A DNA stretch of 64,000 nt from Ottelia alismoides. Taxonomy: Eukaryota > Streptophyta > Magnoliopsida > Alismatales > Hydrocharitaceae. Below the pieces are notes generated by a model. The model did no database searches. It saw only the letters and a program-made list of their open reading frames with translations, and had not been told where the DNA came from. Location: the NCBI GenBank assembly GCA_037367405.1, contig JAZKJV010006941.1, positions 992,001-1,056,000 of the forward strand, read 5' to 3'. The translations under genes were made by a program, and so were the position numbers. Position 1 is the first letter of the stretch; each line of letters starts with the position of its first letter. This document shows positions 13,005 to 24,483 of this stretch, piece after piece.

Positions 13005-13713
13005 AGATGGCCGACTCGAGCGCTTTTTATCCGGACTTTGCGGATCCTTCGTACCCTCCAGCCGGTCCACCTCTCCCTTTTTCCAGGGGGACTTTGCTCC
13101 TGATTTTTGTACATATCCACCTCAACCACAATATCAGACTTCAAACTTTTATCCATCTCCACCTCCATATTTTCCACCTTAACATCCAATCGAGACTGAT
13201 CTGTTGGAGTCACCTCTCATGAGTTCCACACTTGAGACTTTGTCCCAGTTCATGGAGTATATGAATTCGAGGATTGACAACCTCACTTGCCTAAATAAGA
13301 GCCCTGTTGATGCTTCACGATCAGATGATATTTATTCGCTTGAGGATTCCCATGAGAGCTTGCAATCGCCAAAAATACAAAAAAATAAGAAAAATTTAAA
13401 AATGCAAAAAAAAATCACGAGACATTTGGTTGATTCAGATTGTGAGGAGAGGGACCACATGCCAGATCATTTGTCGACATACTCATTCACATCTTGTTCT
13501 ACCTTTGACCCTGAGGATGTCACTGTACAGACTGCTCCTGGCTATCCTTCTGTATACACTGATTCCTATCTCTTCCCTTGTATGTAGGAGGTCCAAAAAT
13601 TTAAAAAATTGTTGACTGGACCTGAAGTGGCGGCCACCATTCATGAGATCATTCAAACCCCACTTCAACATGTCATGACCCATTTATCTGCTCATCAACC
13701 CAAGAAGAGAAAG
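13005..13713 (+). pseudogene. Gypsy gag-region ORF, frameshifted
   Basis: A reading frame beginning MADSSAFYPDFADP at 13,005 is proline/tyrosine-rich, shifts frame near 13,085, and continues in frame 1 as PPQPQYQTSNFYPSPPPYFPP, then 13,204-13,587 (METLSQFMEYMNSRIDNLT-like coiled text) and on past a TAG at 13,585 to a basic PKKRK end with a stop at about 13,714. Position between primer site and protease makes it the gag region of the gypsy element; I do not see a recognisable capsid core or zinc knuckle. Disabled by at least one frameshift and two stops. Confidence 0.5.
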
Positions 13714-13740
13714 TGAAGGAGCAGATCTGAGTGTCATATC

Positions 13741-13968
13741 TTGATCATGTCCACTGTCCACGCCATCACCCATCGTCATTCTTGTAGGAAAAAGAACAAT
13801 GCTACCACATTCATCCGATGCACCATCTCTGACCACACATGTGATCACAGTCTCCTTGACAACGGTGTTTCGATTAGCATCATACCCTTCTCGTTGATAC
13901 AGTCTCTTCACTTAGGGCCTCTCAAAAAAACCAGGATGATCATTGTTGTCTTTCATATCATGGATTAA
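13741..13968 (+). pseudogene. Retroviral-type aspartic protease fragment of the gypsy element
   Basis: The frame contains SLLDNGVSISIIPFSLIQSLHLGPLKK, matching plant gypsy protease pattern (A)LLDxGASVNLxPxSVxxxLxLGxLKPT. The catalytic D is present, but the following residues read N-G-V-S rather than x-G-A-S, so the active-site loop is altered. The frame stops at 13,966-13,968, and no reverse transcriptase, RNase H or integrase follows: the element is cut off here and unrelated coding sequence begins at about 14,096. Confidence 0.65.
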
Positions 13969-14095
13969 ATATGATTGATACATATGATGTCTAGAAATTG
14001 GTTCTCATTTCTATCATATTAGTAATATGTATATGCGAATTTTATCTCAAAAAATGCATGTTTGGAATTATCCATTTTATAAATGTGCGGGGGTA

Positions 14096-15107
14096 ATAGT
14101 TTTAGCTGTGGAGGCCTCTTCCTACGCTTTTGTGGCTTCTAGGGCACAATCTTGGGAACTTCAGGACCATATACTACGGGACAGTAAAATTCACAATTTG
14201 GACCGACTCCGACTGTGCTCTCCAAAGGCTTAATGGTTTGATTCCCTCATTCGACCTCAGTTGCTTCTCTAAAAAGGACACCGTCCCCCATAAGACCCAA
14301 AATGTTTTGGCGAGTGCTCTTTTTAGCAAAATAATTGTGGATATGGATGTGGTATTTAACTTGTCTGTTAGACAAAAGGCAGTTTTCCGGTGTCTTCAAG
14401 CTGATCATGCCCAAGATTTTCTCCTTACCCTTCCTATAGACGGACTTGGACTTCACATGTCACCGGTGGAGTACTGCAGTATTCTCAAATACCGTTTGAT
14501 GATTCCATTATTCCCTACCGATGAGGTTTGTCCAATCTGTCGCAAGGCATGCTTAGATAATTTTGGTGATCATGCAATTCATTGCAGGGAGCTCCCGGGA
14601 TTTAAGTACAGACACGATCTTGTTAGAGACGTTTTATTTGATGTGCTCAGGCGCGCAGGTATTGCTGCTAAGAAAGAGGCGTCAGTGAACTTTTTAACTG
14701 ACCCACAGGAGGGAAGATCTACACTTAGACCTGCTGATATTTTGATCTTTGGGTGGATAGGGGGAAAACATGCCTGTATAGATTTGACAGGAGTTTCACC
14801 GTTGGTGGGTTTGAAGAGCGGGACTTTCACAGCAGGGCATGCTGCACTTAAAGCTTCTTCAGCTAAAGTGGTGAAGCACGAGAAAGCCTGTACGGAGAAT
14901 CAACATGCCTTCATCCCATTTGGTTTTGACACATTTGGCTTCTTAGCACCAGAAGCTATTGAGCTTTTAACGAGGATCCAAAAAGTGATGAACAGCAATG
15001 TGATGGACCATAGATCTATGGATGTAGTGTTTAAAAGAATTGGCTTTGCAATTCAAAAAGGTCTAGCGACGCAACTTGTTGCCCGCTTGCCTTCGGTTTC
15101 AATGTAA
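14096..15107 (+). pseudogene. C-terminal part of a plant RT-family protein with CCHC knuckle and restriction-like endonuclease signature
   Basis: Two overlapping frames make up one protein: frame 2 at about 14,096-14,190 (SSYAFVASRAQSWELQDHIL) and frame 3 from about 14,200 to the stop at 15,107, so there is a frameshift near 14,195. I recognise it as a conserved C-terminal region seen in many plant proteins labelled reverse transcriptase-like or uncharacterised. Visible motifs: C-x2-C-x10-H-x3-C (CPIC...DHAIHC, about 14,529-14,588), then YRHD, then RPADIL-x(10)-CIDLTG (about 14,725-14,790). CCHC + RHx + PxD...D order is that of the R2-type restriction-like endonuclease of non-LTR retrotransposons. 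No reverse-transcriptase motifs remain upstream, so it is a 5'-truncated copy. The tail RIGFAIQKGLATQLVARLP is intact. Family assignment is good; the endonuclease reading is an inference. Confidence 0.65.
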
Positions 15108-15616
15108 ACTCCTTTGTTTTTTTTGTTAGAGAACTAATGTCTATGGAGAATAGGCAGCTCGAGCGACAAACTCCCAGTTGTTCATCGTTTTATTTCTTCT
15201 AAACATCATTTGGGAGTTGTAGTTGGTGGTTAGTTGGGATTGGAATTATGCGTATTTCTGCCTGGAATCGTAAGCATCAATAGTTTTATAAATGGGTATA
15301 ACTTGGGGATATTAATACCTGCTCCACACCCGTGAAGCTAACACCATTGGACTCTAGTCCGGATTTGCCCGAGCATGAGCTGGCACGTACAGTGTAAGTT
15401 CTTTACTTTCGTGGAAAAATCTTCTTCATCGATTATAAAGTGCCTAATAATTAGTTTTGAGGCATTTTGTTATAACGAATTAAACGTGTAACATACAACA
15501 CTTCCCTACGACCCTTACCAAGAGAACATTCTCCACTAACGAATAAAAAGAGCACGTGCTGATAAAATTACCCCTGAATGGGGAAACGTGAGGGATTATC
15601 AGGTGTTGTTATCATT
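15108..15616. other. Intergenic; 3' flank of the RT-family fragment
   Basis: No open frame or recognisable repeat. Possibly the 3' untranslated end of the preceding element; I see no poly(A) or target duplication that would define it. Confidence 0.3.
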
Positions 15617-15627
15617 CATGTTAGCAG

Positions 15628-16118
15628 TGTTTTTGAAACTGGATCGGCCCGGTTAATCGGTTTATGCCGGTTCGGTTCGATTATTCAAATTTTAATTGAC
15701 CCGTCTGGTTCAACTTATTTTTTGACACGTTTTAATCAGGTTCAACTGAAGTTGAACCACACTTAATTTTTAAATTATTTAAAAATTTTGTTGGTAGTGG
15801 GAGTTGAGCCCGGACCGGTTTATGTCGATTCGGTTCGATTATTCAAATTTTAATTGACCCGTCTGGTTCAACCTATTTTTTGACTCGGTTTAATCAGGTT
15901 CAACCGAAGTCGAACCACACTTAATTTTTAAATTATTTAAAAATTTTGTTAGCAGTGTTTTTGAAACCGGACCGGTCCGGTTAACCGGTTTATGCCGGTT
16001 CGATTTGACTATTCAAATTTTAATTGACCCGTCTGGTTCAACCTATCTTTTTGACCCGATTTAACCAGGTTCAAACGAAGTTGAACCACACTTAATTTTT
16101 AAATTATTTAAAAATTGG
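15628..16118. repeat. Three tandem approximately 165-bp units inside the hAT element
   Basis: Each unit runs from about 'gtttttgaaac..ccggttcggttcgatt' through 'attgacccgtctggttcaacc' to 'cacacttaatttttaaat'. The middle copy has lost the 'gtttttgaaac' start. Copies begin at about 15,628, 15,795 and 15,955. Confidence 0.8.
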
Positions 16119-16120
16119 GA

Positions 16121-16358
16121 TTTTTACCCAACAGACCCTATAAACTTTGCCAATCACCTCCACGACCTTTTGCGTAACGTAATTACCATATCGACCCTAT
16201 AAATTACCCCAAGAACCCTCGTGAGCTTCAAACGAAGTAACCACAAGGTTCATAGGGTAAGAGTTGGCAAGTTTACGGGGTCGAGGAGAGAATTATGTTG
16301 TTTCAAAGGTCGTGGAGGTAATTGGCAAAGTTCATAGGGTCTGCCGGGTAAAAAATGT
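16121..16358. mobile_element. Nested MITE with about 50-bp inverted repeats
   Basis: The left arm 'atttttacccaacagaccct...cctccacgacctttt' is repeated in inverse at the right ('aaaggtcgtggagg...gggtctgccgggtaaaaaat'). It interrupts the third copy of the hAT internal repeat, so it is younger than that element. Termini of this form are often Mutator-type, but I could not fix a target duplication. Confidence 0.6.
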
Positions 16359-16824
16359 TGTTGGAGTGGAAGTTGAATCCATGACCTTTGGTTACCTATT
16401 TCACACTTCAACCCAACTACACCAACACAACTTTTTGCATGCATTGGATTTTAAATATAATTAATCTATTATCATGTTATAGAGCATCTAGTCCAAATAA
16501 TATATATATATATATATGATATGTATGATATTTGATGATGTATAAGAAAAATACTTTATATATAATGTGAAATATATACATTATCTATATATTTTATATA
16601 TATCTCAAGTATATTAAGTGTATATTATATATATTATTTCATTTCGGTTTGATTAGCCGGTTCAACCAATTTTTTTTCACCGATCCGGTTTAATCTGGTT
16701 TTAAATAATGATGACGTCATCATCCGGTTGAACCGGTTTGATTACATGGTTCGATCCGATCCGACCATTTCAGCCAGGTTTCCGGTTCTGTAAACAGTTC
16801 GGTTTCAAAAACCTTGCATGTTAG

Positions 16825-17119
16825 TAGACTGAGCTGACTGGATCACAACCGAACCCATTATTTCGGGCTGGGTTTGAGCTCGGGTCGAACTTTGTAGATT
16901 ATACGAAGTCGACATTGCCAAGTATCTTAAGCCGTCCGGGGACGGGGATAAAAATATTTGATCTATAGATCGTTTCGTCATTTATTGGAAACCAAGGGAA
17001 GAAAGAGTAGTGGATCAAAATTAATGGAGGGTACACCCCCCAGCCCCCACATGCCCATACTCTACTGATATATTATGACCACACACTCAATCACCCCTTC
17101 AGACGGCTTGATTGGAGAG
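16825..17119 (+). promoter_or_regulatory. Upstream region of the MYB gene
   Basis: Only 295 bp separate the hAT element from the MYB start codon. No clear TATA box; 'tgatatattatg' at about 17,068 is the closest candidate. The transposon therefore lies within the likely promoter. Confidence 0.3.
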
Positions 17120-19049
17120 ATGGGGAGGTCGCCGTGCTGCGAGAAGGTCGGGTTGAAGAAGGGGAGGTGGAGCGCCGACGAGGATCTGCTCCTCGTCGAC
17201 TACATCAAGGCCAACGGCGAGGGCTCGTGGCGCGCCCTCCCCAAGAATGCAGGTGAGCGTCGTACGTACCGACGTATATATACGTGCATGTGTACATACG
17301 CAACGCGTGAATTCGCTCGAATCATCCTCCTTTCTCGCGTGTCACGAAGGTCTGTTGAGGTGCGGGAAGAGCTGCAGGCTGAGATGGATCAACTACCTGA
17401 GGGAGGATCTGAAGAGGGGCAACATCACCGAGGAGGAGGAGGAGACCATCGTCAGGCTCCGCGCTTCGATGGGCAACAGGTATACTCTACCGACGATTAT
17501 GAGTTTCTTTTCAATGTCCGGATCGTCTGCTATGGTGCTGTAGCGCACCGCAGCCGCTCGATCATGCTCGATCATGCTCGAGCATGATCGAGCGGCTGCG
17601 GTGCGCTACAACACTACAGTAGAGAACCCACTCCCTCAGGTACCTTTTCTACTAGTACTCGAATCTCGTACATTGTCCTAGCTTTTTTTCCACGAGCAAA
17701 ACGAGTAGAAACTGGCAATAAATCGTGGTTGAAATTTAAATTGCAGGACATTAAATAGCAACAACTGAACTTCTATTATTTTTATCCGTACATGCACATT
17801 AATCGGCAGCTTAACAAAATATAATCTGAACGAGCCAATGCTAACGTAAACTGGTCAGGTTTGACTTGGCTTATTTTTGAAATCAAATCTTGATCAAACT
17901 CTGAACGAATTAATCTAATACGAATATACTATGTTCTGTAACTATATTTAGTGACCACTGGGACCTAGAAGCTGTGGTTAATTTATTGGAGAAGAACAGA
18001 AACTGCGATGGAATATTCAAGTTCACCATCTTATTGACGTTGCTGCTAAGTTACTGTAGTAATTAACGTCTAACCTTCATCATATATAAATTTTGATCTT
18101 GTTACGAGGTTTCTAGAAGGAAGCTGATTCTTATCCATTGCCTTATAGTCGAGACGCTTCAGAAGAAAAAAAGAACGAGCAGATTTCCGCTCTTTTTTTG
18201 TCTAAAATATTTTTGGATTACTTCATATGTAGTTTTTTTACTGATAAGCCCGATATTAGAAGGTTCAACCCATCCTTTTACTTGTAGTTTTTACGTTTTT
18301 ACCTTGTGATTTGAACTTGTCTTGTCTGATGTAGATGGTCTGTTATAGCCGCGGCCCTCCCCGGTCGAACCGACAACGAAATCAAGAACCACTGGAACGC
18401 TCACCTGAAGAAGAAGGTGCGAGACCCCTCAGAAGCCGTCCTCAAGACCCCTGCTCCGTCTGGTTTTAAACGTAAAGGGGGCGATTCGAGCACCGCTGAC
18501 AAGAGAAAGAAATGCAATGTCGATTTGAACAAAGGCAAGGATGACGACGACATCGTTAGCGGGCGACGAAAGGGTAAAAAGAAACGTTCACAAAAGCAAC
18601 AGGAGCCCCACACAAGTGATGTTGCGATCGACATTACAACCGATGCCATCGCAGTAGATGATGCATCACTCGTTGGTTATGACGAAGAGCTAACCACCAG
18701 TCCAATGCAACTTGGTGGGAGCAAGGAGGAGGGCAACAGGGACATGAATTCGTCCGAAGGAACACCGGGGACGGATGTGGATACACACGATTTGATTGTC
18801 GAAAAAGAACATGGCACCTCGAAATGGACGAGTCAAGAGAGTGTAGATGGAGCCATCAAGCCAGTAGACGCGACTCTCAACGGGCAAGCAGGGGACACGT
18901 TGGACATGTTCTTAAACATACCATGGGACGAAGACGGAGAGATATGGCGGTGGCTTTGCGACGGAAATGACAAGACAACGTCGCCGTCGTCACTGGACGC
19001 CGGCAGCGACGATCTCTTTGAAGATGTCGTGAACTGGCTCCTGTCATAA
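17120..19049 (+). CDS. R2R3-MYB transcription factor, subgroup 7-like (flavonol/phlobaphene-type)
   Basis: Gene model join(17120..17252, 17350..17479, 18335..19049), 325 aa. Exons 1 and 2 are 133 and 130 bp, the canonical R2R3-MYB sizes, with GT/AG at both introns. The start is [18 protein letters not shown]2 (about residues 14-64) has the tryptophans of [15 protein letters not shown] and RLRWINYL; R3 (about 67-115) runs through [22 protein letters not shown]. The remainder is basic then acidic and ends NWLLS, which fits the W-L-L-S end motif of subgroup 7 MYBs (MYB11/12/111, maize P1), regulators of flavonoid genes. The GRTxRSxMK motif of that subgroup is not seen and R3 ends [10 protein letters not shown] rather than NYWNSHL, so subgroup placement is tentative; R2R3-MYB identity is firm. 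Intron 2 (855 bp) contains a long hairpin. Confidence 0.9.
17519..17630. repeat. Long hairpin (MITE-like) in MYB intron 2
   Basis: Perfect 28-nt arms at 17540-17567 and 17582-17609 surround a 14-nt loop that is itself partly self-complementary; the pairing extends outward with a few mismatches to about 17,519 and 17,630. The outer ends ('ggatcgtctgctatgg') resemble the ends of the small element at 28590-28710, suggesting a MITE family. Confidence 0.7.
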
Positions 19050-20203
19050 ATAATTTTGCAATATCACGAGAATCAATAGTTAGTCCGGCGAGAATGAACT
19101 GGAAATTCTAATTAATCTGGTATTTTTTGTTTGTTTGGGAGTACTGTACAATTGATGATATATAGAGGTGGAAATGTACAAATACCATAATAAATACCTG
19201 CAATATATATAATATCGAGTGGTTGCTTCTAACGGTCGTTGGAGAAGTTGACCGTTAATTGCAACCACCACCAAAAATATAGAATATATATATGGGGTTC
19301 CATGAAAAGAACACGAGATTCTGGCGATTGTTTCCCACACCCATCAAAATAAACATGGGATTCTCAATGCAAATTCCCAAATGAAATATATAAATCGATT
19401 TTCTACACGAGATTACGAACCTGTGCCAGTGGGAATCATGTTTTCGATTTTTTTTTCTGTTGGAATCAGCTTAGTTTGGCAGTTCAGACTTGAGAATATA
19501 AACATGAGATCCTGAATGAAAATTTCCGCAAAGCAAAAAAAACGATTTTCTACACGAGGTTGCGAACCTGCACTGACAAATTTCTGTTGGAATCAGCTCA
19601 GTTTGACAGTTCATAAGAATAGGTTGAAATTTGTTACAGGCCACCGCGATACGGGTAACATTGATGACGACGCGAATGGTTACATCACGATCATTGCACA
19701 CCAACTACCTAGAATGGCAATTCAAAGCAAGGAGATGAATTCTAATGGAGACGACCATTGCAGGTCCAGGAATGGGATGTCACGCCATTATACTCCACAT
19801 GAAGAGATTGATTGCTTTCCCGTGCGATTGGATGCGATGTCGCCATTGCTAATTCCCGTGATCATCTACCGTGGTCCATGAAGTTAATGCTTTCACAGAT
19901 CTGTACTATGTGATAGGAGTTGGCTCATGAAGCTTTTTCTAAGTGACCGATTGTCGGTTATTGATGCTTCGCAACCAGCCGTTCGTTCTTGCCTGCGCAA
20001 GAGGAAAAAAAAACAGCAGAAGTAATTTGCAACGAGCTCAGATTTACATCCATCCGCCAATATAATGGCTGAAACAAGTTTCTTATAGAAGAACACCAGA
20101 TGTAGGATCTTGATCGATTTCAGAAAGGACAGATGAGAAAAAAATACCTCCAAAAACAAGATATGCAGGCCAACTCGCATCATCTGACATGTACAACATT
20201 GGT
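19050..20203. other. Intergenic between convergent MYB and DUF4378 genes
   Basis: The 3' flanks of both genes. It contains a spaced direct repeat: about 19,395-19,490 and 19,550-19,625 share 'cgattttctacacgag', 'gttggaatcagct' and 'agtttg(g/a)cagttca'. Open frame 19,516-19,881 crosses the second copy and has no recognised similarity. Nothing else seen. Confidence 0.5.
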
Positions 20204-23200
20204 TTACGCTAATAATTCGGCGACCATTTCATCGATCAATGTTTCCAGTATCTTCTTCTCAATTTCCACTCCTGTCTCAAACAGGACGCTTTCGAAATTC
20301 TCTTTTTTCCCAAGCTGGCTGCTCATATCTTTGTCCACGAGTTCGTCCACCATCCAATGCCCCATCCCCTCCCATGATAAAATCTCCCCGTAGATCTCCT
20401 CGGGCAGATTTTGCTGCCGCACTGTAGACATCCCTCTTGCCCAAGACCGGTATCCAGCACGAAAGTGGCGGCATTGAGTCGAATCCAAGCACTCCCTCAC
20501 GCAATCGAACAGCAACTTCCTCTTCAGTTTACCTTCTATGCTTCTCGTAGTTGGGCTGCTCTTTCTCTCGAGCAAATCGAACAGAAGCGCATCAAGCTTA
20601 TCACTCGTGCGACCGATAACGAAATTCTTCGGGTTCACGTTAGCCGTGAACAAGATTTCCTTAACATACTCCACTTCTTGTGTATGCGTTACCCCAGGAC
20701 TCCTTTTTCTGGTTCTTTTCACCCATTCTCCATCCATAGCTACTGTAAAAGAAGAGGAGGCGGAATCTGACAGATCCATCTCGGATTCCGCTTGAGGGCA
20801 TTTCAAAGTGCTGTTCGACCACACATTTTTCGCTAGAGTGGATGACGACATCCTGGTCCCTGGACGGAAACAAAAACAATAGTAACTTAATAGTCAGCAT
20901 AATTAAATTTTAAAAGTTGGTTCATTGTTCATGGCAATGCTATTACCGTAGTTACTATCATAGCTTTCACAGGAGTTGCAACTGTCGTTCCAAAAACTGG
21001 CTTCCAGGACGGAGAAGGGACTTGCGTAATGATCGACTTCCTCGCACGTGCTACTGCTGCTGCAGCATTCCATGAAATTCTCCGCCAGCTGGGAAGGGAA
21101 AGAGGTATAAAAGCATGGTTTAAAAATACATCGATAATGTCGGATATAGAAAAAAGTTCGCTATCAATTGGAAAAAAAACAAAATTTGATGACAACTGAT
21201 TAGTGACAACATAATACCCTGCCGTCTACTGTAAAAGAATTACGTGTTCTCCATGTTATGCTAAAATGACAAAAGCAATTACCGTAAAACAAAATATACG
21301 ATACCAAGTTCACATGATTAAAATTTTGTGCATGATCATGACTGTAATCAAGTAAAATCCGGATGTCACGCAGCGTGCCACAGAAGCAACTACAAATGCC
21401 GAAATGAGTTCAAAACTACTACCGTAAACCAAAAAATATCAAACCGAGTTGACAAGTAGTTTCTAAGCAATCTTCTCAGAAATACGCACATTTTCTTTAT
21501 TCCAGTTTGGATTCTAACAGTGCATAGTTAGCTCTTATAATCAAAGGCATACCAAATCAACTTTCTAGTTCATTTTGTTTGGAATCTGAGAAAAGGATGT
21601 GAAAATCTCGAAGTTTGGAACAATCATCCTGAAATGATATAATTTCAATTCTCATCTTTATATGGTAGTAGATGCTGACAGTAATATCTACCACCTGTTT
21701 CTGTATGAAAATAGTTCTTACAAATATAAAGGATATAATTTGATGCATTTTACTATGTCATGGATATAATCTAAATGAGAAGTTGAGCACAACTAATCTT
21801 GGTGTTTATTCGGCGAAATTTTGTAAGCTTGTCATACAAATAAAAAGGAAAAAACTAACATCATCGTGAAGGTAGCAACTATAAAAATTCTTACAAACCT
21901 GCAGCTCATGTCTCTTTCCGAATTCTTGCCCATCAGAAGGCAACACTACTGAATTAGGGGCGCCGAGAACCTTTGCTTCACCAGAAAACCAAGATTTTGA
22001 TTTCTCAGAGAGAGTGGTTTCAGAACGTGGAGAGCTTCTACAAGTAGAAGGGGTATCTAAAGATGAGAATTTGAATGGAGCGGAGCTGCATGATTCCGAT
22101 TCAAACGCCAATCCCCTCAGCTTTTGCTCCAAAAGAATGCTGAGAGCATCGTCTCCCATCATGTTCAATCCTTGAGACGGCCATTTCTTGTTCTTAGAAC
22201 CCGTAGCAGCCCCCTCCTTGCCGTACATGCAATCGTCCACTGCGCTTTTCTTGCCCATCTTGATCGAAGATCCGATTCCAAAAGTTGGTTTTACCAATGG
22301 AGAAGTAAACGTGAATGATGCCACATCCGTTTCACAAATCCTATCATCTTCATCCTTGTTAGATTTCTCATCGATGATGATGTTGGCCTGAACTTTCCTT
22401 CCCTTGCTCTCTGTATGGCACTCATCTCGTGCATCATTCTTCCTAGTCTTCAGCGATAGACGAGACACAAATTTCGGTTTCAGCAGAGGAGGTGTGAATT
22501 CAAAGTACTCCATACCGGTATCTTCAACCGCCTTTTGCGATTTGCCACTATAAACCCTCCTCTCTGACTCTTGATTCCCGTCGATCAATCTTTTTTTCCT
22601 CGGCAGATTATCAGTTCTTGAAGAAGGAACCTCCTTTGAGCAACCACCTTTCGAAATTCCGTGAAGTTTATTCGAAGTCTTGTTCCTTTCTGATGAGCAA
22701 GACTGCGAGGAGAACACCTTTTTTTCGTGATTGTTGGGCAGGGAACGCTTGGCTGGTAACTTATCCTTGATCGTCGAGCAATTCTGCTTCTGGTTGTTCT
22801 GCTTAAGGACACTAGGGGTGTTAGGTGGAAGAGCTTTCTTCTGCAACCTCTGATCTGTAGCACTAGTCGGATTTCTATACGGCTGGCTCCAACTGAACCC
22901 ATCTTGCTCCCTCTGAGTCGACACACCCCTGCCCTCCCGTTTCTGAACATTAACCTTAGCTTGGATCGCGAGAGAAACTGACTTCCCTTTTGACTTCATG
23001 CCTACGCAGCTTGCCTGATCCCGACCAGGCGAGCTTTTGCAAGAACCGCTTCCGTCGGAACCGTTCCAACTCCTATTCATAGCTTTTCCTTGGAGACACT
23101 TCATTGCATTTGATTCAACAGTTGCAGCTCTAGACAAACCAAGATTGCTCGGTGCCCTCTGCGGTGTCGCAATGTACTCCCTCGCATCGCGGAATGTCAG

Positions 23201-24083
23201 GGGAAGGGAAGACTGATCAATCTGCGGAACTCTAACCCTGCAATTGGCTTGCATCCCCGGTTCGATAATCTTGACTGCGGTCTCCATTACCTGAGCAGCA
23301 TCTTTCGACGACATGGCGAACCTCGGGTTTTTTATGGGTGACAGTAACTTGTGATTGGGCAGACATTTTGCCAATCTTGGGGGCAGGATCTCCCGTTGGA
23401 ACCTCTCGATCGGGCTGCTTGGCATCTTCTGAAATCTCCAATCCGGCAGCTTCCCCATGCTCACTTCCGGTCTACTTCTTGCATCTGTAAACCGATTTCC
23501 ACCTTCGAATTCAGGACTCCTCTTGCGATACTGCTCGTCTCGTGCGAACCGGGACTCAAAGATCGGCGAGGAGCACGGCTCCGATACACTGTTGGTGGGC
23601 AACGAGTCCAGTCCCATGAGCCTGGCGACCACTCCCGGAGCTCTACTCCCACCTCCTTCTCCATCGGTAACCGAAGAAGCACAACTGTAATCACTGCTCT
23701 CCCTGACGCTTCCAATGCCCATGTCATCATCATGATCGATGTCATCGCCCTGAAATCCAACACCGAATCAAGATCCATTCCAAATTTATCATGACAAAGA
23801 AGTTCGATGGGATGAAACAAGGGCGTAAACCAACCAGGTGGAACCGTGTGGACGGCAAGTTCTCGTCACTCCTCCTGACTTGCTTCTTCCCATCTGCAAA
23901 ACAAGAAGATGAACAGCTTGATCAGCACAGACGAAATCCGCATCTGCGGCAATCAAACACTGATCTAACAGCTCTACCTGGAGAGCCACTCCCATTTGCA
24001 AACAGTTTCTTGCGCGATTTCCGGTTCCAATCGAACAGATTGAAGAAACCACCCCCCTTCGTAGCCATCCTATCTGCGCCCAT
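20204..24083 (-). CDS. VARLMGL/DUF4378 protein (TRM/LONGIFOLIA-like)
   Basis: Model complement(join(20204..20859, 20947..21088, 21899..23749, 23835..23893, 23978..24083)), 937 aa; all four introns are GT/AG and all phases agree. The start MGADRMATKGGGFFNLFDWN is followed by NRKSRKKLF, the usual beginning of this family; MATK at 24068 is an alternative start. VARLMGLDSLP (about residues 96-106) is the DUF3741-associated motif; the large third exon is a polar, serine/lysine-rich disordered region; exon 4 has ASPFSVLEASFWND; the last exon carries the DUF4378 domain (about 775-932), ending VELVDKD...LIDEMVAELL. Proteins of this build include the LONGIFOLIA/TON1-recruiting-motif group that acts on cortical microtubules and cell shape; other members are uncharacterised, so role is by family only. 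A 5'-UTR intron is likely (donor near 24,411, acceptor near 24,112). Confidence 0.9.
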
Positions 24084-24483
24084 TCCTCAAACTAGAGCAT
24101 CACAATCCCTGGAAGCAGAAAACCAGACACTAATCCAATAAAAAAAACAACGAAACGCAAAACCTAGAACTTACAAACAAACCAAAGGCGCGACCTTTCT
24201 CAAGAAAAAAACAAGCGAGAATCCAGAAAAGAAGCGCAAACAAAGCCGAAAACCAGCAAGAACCGCAAAAAGATCCATCTTTCCTAACATGCGCGATCAA
24301 ACACGGGAAACCCATAAATATCCGAGTAGACACCACCAAGAAATCTCGCCCTTTTCGCTCCGGAAGACCCGCCATGCCCACATAAAGAAGAAGAAGAAGA
24401 AAACTCACAGAGCTCCAGTTGATGTGGAGGACCAGCAATAAGGAGCCACATTTCCGGGATTAGGGTTTTGCTTGGGATGGAGA

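Larger units (their letters stand above)
15625..16816. mobile_element. Non-autonomous hAT element, 1192 bp, with 8-bp target duplication
   Basis: Terminal inverted repeats CAGTGTTTTTGAAAC (left) and the complement of CAAGGTTTTTGAAAC (right) are flanked by perfect 8-bp duplications CATGTTAG at 15617-15624 and 16817-16824. An 8-bp duplication and CA-x-x-G termini are hAT hallmarks. There is no transposase frame. The left half is three tandem copies of an approximately 165-bp unit rich in 'ccggttcggttcg'-type sequence; a nested element sits in the middle; the right half has 'gatgacgtcatcatc'. A relative in opposite orientation lies at about 29,486-30,075. Confidence 0.85.

Noticed and set aside
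24130..24438. 102-codon minus-strand frame upstream of the DUF4378 start
   Set aside because: Lies in the probable 5'-UTR intron; the family's conserved start is at 24,083.
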